From assembly GCA_025716855.1 (NCBI GenBank), contig JAIXMQ010000001.1, forward strand, positions 186,001-250,000: a stretch of DNA of 64,000 bases. The letters are read 5' to 3'. A program made the translations under genes and the position numbers. The notes below the pieces were generated by a model. The model did no database searches, was not told where the DNA came from, and saw only the letters and a list, made by a program, of their open reading frames with translations. Origin of the DNA: Pilaira anomala (Eukaryota > Mucoromycota > Mucoromycetes > Mucorales > Mucoraceae). Shown here in pieces: positions 60,065-64,000 of this stretch (positions within the stretch are counted from its first letter, which is position 1; each line of letters opens with the position of its first letter).

Positions 60065-60349
60065 AGGTAATACGCCTAATACTCTTAATACAGTGCTTCC
60101 ATTCTCAATTTACTGAACTTTTGAAAATAAATTGCCCAATAATTTGATCGACTTCTAGTCAAAATGCTTCTAAAAGTTAAATTCAATATGACTCTACAAT
60201 ATAAAGCTTAGATATCGATTTAATGAGCTTATTTGACGATAGTATTTAATTATTTGATATAAGCAACACTAAAAACTTGCAACTAATGTAAATGACTAGG
60301 ATGGAGGCTTTGTAAATTATGATATTAGTTTAATAAATCAATGGCATAG
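59731..60349. other. Intergenic with poly(A) tract
   Basis: AT-rich. A T run and an A tract of about 28 bases (60034-60061). Past 60100 it grades into the decayed block; no gene seen. Confidence 0.45.
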
Positions 60350-60485
60350 TTAATCACAGACTGCTTCTTGGATAAAATGCTTTAAGTTTTCTGGGCGTAT
60401 TGGGTATTTCGATATTTGCAGTATATGCTTTTCTGTACATAATATCGTCGTATGTGTGGAGTTTTTCAAAGTATATATGTATTAA

Positions 60486-60538
60486 GTCCTGTTATAATAG
60501 GTGGGGATTTAGTGAAAAATAATTGGATTTAACAGGAC
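60486..60538. repeat. Small inverted-repeat insertion candidate
   Basis: Perfect 9-bp inverted repeat GTCCTGTTA (60486-60494) and TAACAGGAC (60530-60538) enclosing 35 bp, located inside the decayed gene. The interior carries TAATAGGTGG, which recurs at 60903. Confidence 0.4.
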
Positions 60539-60902
60539 ATGGTATTACCATAGCATCGCATAATACAATACATTTGATCGGTATCAGTATTTTTCATAAT
60601 TTCTGCCATGTCACGATACAACTTCTCGATAGTTATCGTTTGAAATTCTTGCGAGATGATGTCTTGTCATTGATATACCCCTGAGGAGAATTCTATAAGT
60701 ACCGGAGCAATAGACTTGTTTCCAACCTTAAAGAGAATGCCATCAAATTTTCTTCGATCTGTTAAATAGAGCCATGCGAGTTCTATGATAGTTATCATTA
60801 TTTAGTAGGTTATTTCCAATCTCCGATCTCAATATATGTCTTTAATTGCTGTTGAGGATAGTGATATATACCAGCTATATATCTTTATCATTGATTAATA
60901 TT

Positions 60903-60925
60903 TAATAGGTGGGTTCCACCTATTA
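60903..60925. repeat. Perfect 10-bp palindrome (hairpin)
   Basis: Arms TAATAGGTGG (60903-60912) and CCACCTATTA (60916-60925) with a 3-nt loop. The same 10-mer occurs at 60495-60504. Confidence 0.6.
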
Positions 60926-61617
60926 TTTGACATTATTATTGATTTTTCACGAATGATTAATATCCCGGTATCACAAACCCTTTCTGAACTTTCATGCAAC
61001 AATACAACGCGTCTTGACCAGGTCATACGTGTAACATATAAATTATTATGAATCAAGACTGTCAATCTTATGTGAAAAGAGTAGACTCTTTTCCTACCCT
61101 TTTATTTGAATATAGATACAACCTCTTTTTTTCTCATCAATAAAAGCCTTCTTCCAATTGCCACTCGAAGTTTCGTCCTCAACTTCATTCTCAGTATCTT
61201 CAACCTCGTTAAGTTCCGGAGACCTGCTTATTCCTGAAGACATCAATGAATCCTCGTCTGTATGTTTATCAGTATTATTACCCAAGCCACGAGCCTAAAT
61301 AAATTATAAAATTATCCTCTTGTTCTTACAGGTGAGCTGCTAGGGATTGGCATATATAGAAGCACAAGCGTAGCACGAACCTTTTCAGTAAGCATTATGA
61401 TGTTCTTATTAGTTAATTCATTCAAACGGATGTTGGTCTCCTGGTCTTGCCTTTGCATAATACGTCGCATAGTTCTATTTTGCTCCCTCTCTCGTGTCCC
61501 AGTAGTCAGCATATCTTCTTCCAAATTTACTGCTTTCATTATCTCGTGTCCAATGATGAAGGGCGTTTTAGGGAAGCAATAGTAAACGGAAATGCTCTAA
61601 AACTATACACTACTTTA

Positions 61618-62060
61618 CCAACCTTGGACCAACCTTTACCAATCTTGGACCAACATAAACCTTGGACCAACATTTACCAATCTTGGACCAACATCAACCT
61701 TGGACCAACATTTATCAACCTTGGACCAACATTTATCAACCTTGGACCGACATCAACTTTGGACCGACATCAACTTTGGACCAACATCATCAATTTTGGA
61801 CCAACATCATCAACCTTGGACCGACATCAACCTTGGACCGACATCATCAACTTTGGACCAACATCATCAACTTTGGACCGACATCAACTTTGGACCGACA
61901 TCAACTTTGGACCGACATCATCAACCTTGGACCAACATTTATCAACCTTGGACCAACATTTATCAACCTTGGACCAACCTTGGACCAACCTTGGACCAAC
62001 CTTGGACCAACCTTTACCAACCTTTACCAACCTTTACCAACCTTTACCAACCTTCACTAT
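61618..62060. repeat. Minisatellite with core TTGGACC[AG]AC, variable unit length
   Basis: About 440 bp of tandem units of 10-21 bp: CTTGGACCAACATTTATCAA, TTTGGACCGACATCAAC, TTTGGACCAACATCATCAAC, then a run of CTTGGACCAAC and finally CTTTACCAAC repeats. All three plus-strand frames stay open across it, giving LGPT/LDQH/WTN-type periodic peptides that I treat as artefacts. The array lies directly upstream of the decayed minus-strand gene and may have replaced its 5' end. Confidence 0.9.
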
Positions 62061-62509
62061 GGCCACTAGAAGAAAATAAAATACTATGTTCAGTGTACAT
62101 ATACACTGAAAAGTTACAGCTAAAATTTAGTATATATGAGTTACAATGTACCCTGAAGATAGAAATTTAATTACTGAATTTTTAAGAACTTAAAATACTA
62201 AAGGTATACTAAAAAAATTCAGTACGTGTCAGGTTGGACTGGTGCAGTCATCCACAAATGATATTGAACACAGTGTAATCTCTTCTTACTATGTATTTAA
62301 TAAGGACATCAAATCTTCTGCTGGTAGCATTCAAAACTTATAACTTTCTTTTTTCGAAATAGAGTATAAACGAAAAGCCTTGAAAAGCGGGGCTCTCGAT
62401 TTTTAAGGGTCAAATAAGTAAATCAATGATAAAAAAAAAAAAAAAAAAAATCTTTAATATGTATATTGATGATCAAACAAAATTGGTGATCTAATTTTAT
62501 TTCAAATTG

Positions 62510-62555
<46 letters not shown>

Positions 62556-62633
62556 TGAGCCAACCTTTTTTCGTCGACTGCACATACAATAAAAAAATCC
62601 CGCACACGCTTTTTAACTATAAAAATTTAAAGT
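62061..62633. other. Intergenic, poly(T) tract
   Basis: AT-rich with poly(A) (62430-62449) and a poly(T) tract of about 38 bases (62515-62552) just past the end of the IKS1-type gene. No gene seen. Confidence 0.5.
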
Positions 62634-64000
62634 TTAGGCCTCACATATTCCACTTGAGAATAAAGTAGCTCCCATAATCCAAACAATATGAAGAACAATT
62701 AATAAGGTACTAGGTGAATTTGAATCATGCCAAAAATCAAGTAATGCGAAAAACAAGATAGGATACAATGTACTAGGACGTGTTGAATAAGGTGAACAAG
62801 AGTAAGTACAAGATGCAATCTTCAAAAAAAAAAAAAAAAAAAAATTAGTTAAAAAGTCTATCATAAAAAAAAAACTAATTATCTTCTTTTATTACCTTTA
62901 GAACACCAGTAACTGTCTTTATTCCTTTCGCTACTTGATCATCCGTAAACCATCTAGGTTGTTCTACAATCTCGGGAGACCCTAACAATAATCTCGGTGA
63001 ACTCTCTTCTGTAGGTGCCATCATTGTATCACCTTCCAAATCCAATTCATTCTGTAACAACCTTTGTCTTTTCCTTAATCCATGACTTGTCACTGTCTCT
63101 ACAATCGGCACATTATTTCTCTTACTTGATCCTTTACTTTCCATCACTACATCTTCCTCCACTCTCACTTTGTCAGAAGCATCATTATTATTACTACTAG
63201 TACTACCACTACTACCATTATTATTACTATTCCAATCCTTTGGCATATCTTGAAACACAGTTGTATTATCATCTCTTTGTATACGTCGAATCTTACTCAA
63301 AATTTCATTACATGAAGGTCGTTTGGATGGATCAATCGATAACAACATTCGAATTAATAATTTGAGTTCATTTGGTATATCCGGTTGTAAATTAGGATCT
63401 CGTATTGCTTCTGAATACAGCGTAGAGTTATCATGATAAATATCAAATCTGGAAACAGGAAATTTCACTTCTTTAAATGCCAAGATTTCATCACGTAATA
63501 TATCTACATCTGAAATCACATTGTATGGTAATCGTGAATAACACAGGTAATATAATACCATGCCCAAGGACCACATATCTGCTTTAGGTGAGTAATCTAC
63601 TGTGTTTCTACCTCTTGGATCAAGTTGAACGTGTTCAGGTGCCATGAATTCAAGTGTACCTGTTGCACCTGTTCTATTATCATCTACTTGACCTGTTTCA
63701 TCCAAATCCTCACATTCACCAAAATCAGAGATTAAGACGCGCGGGCTAAATAAATAAAAAGCGTTTAGCTTTATAAATATATATCTACAACACACACACA
63801 CACACACACACACTCTCTCTCTCTCTCTCTCTTGTACTTTACATGCCACGATGTCCATTTCGACTCCTATCATCATACTGTAATAACAAATTAGGAGGTT
63901 TTAAATCACGATGAACAATATTCTGTTGATGTAAATGAGCTAAACCCTGTACGATATCTAAAAACAAGGACCAAATTTCGGTCATTGTTAATAATCTCTT
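62634..64000 (-). CDS. IKS1: IKS1-type protein kinase with C-terminal membrane segments, 5' end beyond the window
   Basis: Partial; the N-terminus lies past position 64000. Visible catalytic region: GLAHLHQQNIVHRDLKPPNL (HRD loop), intron, then PRVLISDFGECEDLDETGQ (DFG loop), GATGTLEFMAPEHVQLDP (activation segment and APE), YSPKADMWSLGMVLYYLCYS, and KLLIRMLLSIDPSKRPSCNE. A Ser/Asn/Glu-rich linker follows, and a final exon with two hydrophobic stretches (LYPILFFALLDFW, LLIVLHIVWIMGATLF) as in yeast Iks1, a kinase with a membrane-anchored tail. The intron between HRD and DFG exons contains CA and CT microsatellites (63788-63833). The role in fungi is poorly known; the kinase-family assignment is solid. 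Confidence 0.85.
63788..63833. repeat. CA and CT microsatellites in an intron
   Basis: (CA)n of about 11 units directly followed by (CT)n of about 10 units, inside an intron of the IKS1-type kinase. Confidence 0.8.

Larger units (their letters stand above)
60350..61596 (-). pseudogene. Decayed multi-exon gene with a possible nuclease-like C-terminal domain
   Basis: The 5' part is open: an exon from about 61596 (acceptor TTTTAG just upstream) through GREREQNR-rich helical sequence to SSP, a GTAAGA...TTTAG intron (about 35 nt), then an exon to 61094 (SGNWKKAFIDEKKRG). The 3' part (60790-60350) reads MALFNRSKK- and, in the better frame, ELAWLYLTDRRKFDGILFKV then VLIEFSSGVYQ, an in-frame stop, then a continuing frame down to a stop at 60350. 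The DG...EF spacing resembles a PD-(D/E)xK nuclease core of the kind found in repetitive Mucorales proteins (inference). In-frame stops and a 53-bp inverted-repeat insertion suggest a dead copy. Whether the two parts are one gene is not certain. Confidence 0.4.

Noticed and set aside
61447..62170. Three overlapping 135-210-codon frames with LGPT/LDQH/WTN repeats
   Set aside because: All three frames are open only because the minisatellite unit lacks stops; treated as a repeat, not a gene.
1..64000. CRISPR arrays, rRNA, bacterial-type operons
   Set aside because: The window is eukaryotic; repeats are microsatellites, a minisatellite and transposon ends without spacer-repeat structure.

Overview
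The window is nuclear DNA of an AT-rich filamentous fungus, most likely Mucoromycota (Mucorales type). The evidence is many short GT-AG introns (about 50-90 bp), very frequent A/T homopolymer runs, and a gene set of velvet, diaphanous formin, bZIP-DUF3425, Zn2Cys6, ATG1 and an Rrm4-like mRNA transport protein. It also carries a KAT14/ATAC2-type acetyltransferase, a family that yeasts lack. Genus is not determinable from this sequence alone. For twelve genes I rebuilt the exon structure by hand; the exon lengths of each sum to a multiple of three. All family names come from recognised motifs, not from a search.

Layout, left to right. Mitochondrial carrier with two microexons (+, 740-2216). A gene-poor stretch with a decayed gene and repeats. 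SAM methyltransferase (-, 5390-6817). A 745-bp inverted-repeat element (7444-8188). Diaphanous-related formin (-, 8549-13971), head to head with RFT1 flippase (+, 14894-16712). Secreted orphan (+, 17203-18050). JMJD5-like JmjC protein (-, 18322-19754), divergent from the HTD2-like dehydratase (+, 21038-22189). Two divergent bZIP-DUF3425 paralogues (-, 22315-23982 and +, 26769-28586) separated by 2.8 kb. A 178-bp MITE (28955-29132). OPT oligopeptide transporter (-, 29592-31948). KAT14-like acetyltransferase (-, 33291-36139). Velvet regulator (-, 36789-38305). CDC25-type Ras GEF (-, 38669-47175). MSS51 (-, 47777-49299). Rrm4-like RNA-binding protein (-, 50299-53296). ATG1/ULK kinase (+, 54032-56178). 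Zn2Cys6 factor (+, 56784-58040) followed by a broken tandem copy of itself. A second mitochondrial carrier (-, 58713-59730). A decayed repeat-rich block (60350-62060) with a minisatellite. The 3' part of an IKS1-type kinase (-, 62634 to the window edge).

The standout observation is a complete 4.4-kb DNA transposon (41717-46140) inside one intron of the Ras GEF gene. It has near-identical 14-bp terminal inverted repeats and TA flanks. It carries an intact 998-codon C2H2/transposase ORF in the opposite orientation and, on the other strand, a string of tiny spliceable exons. Removing the element leaves an ordinary 75-nt intron, so the host gene may still be functional.

Many genes fit polarised hyphal growth and nutrient signalling: formin, Ras GEF, Rrm4-like, velvet, ATG1, OPT and the bZIPs. 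They are not arranged as a metabolic cluster, and no tRNA, rRNA or CRISPR was found.
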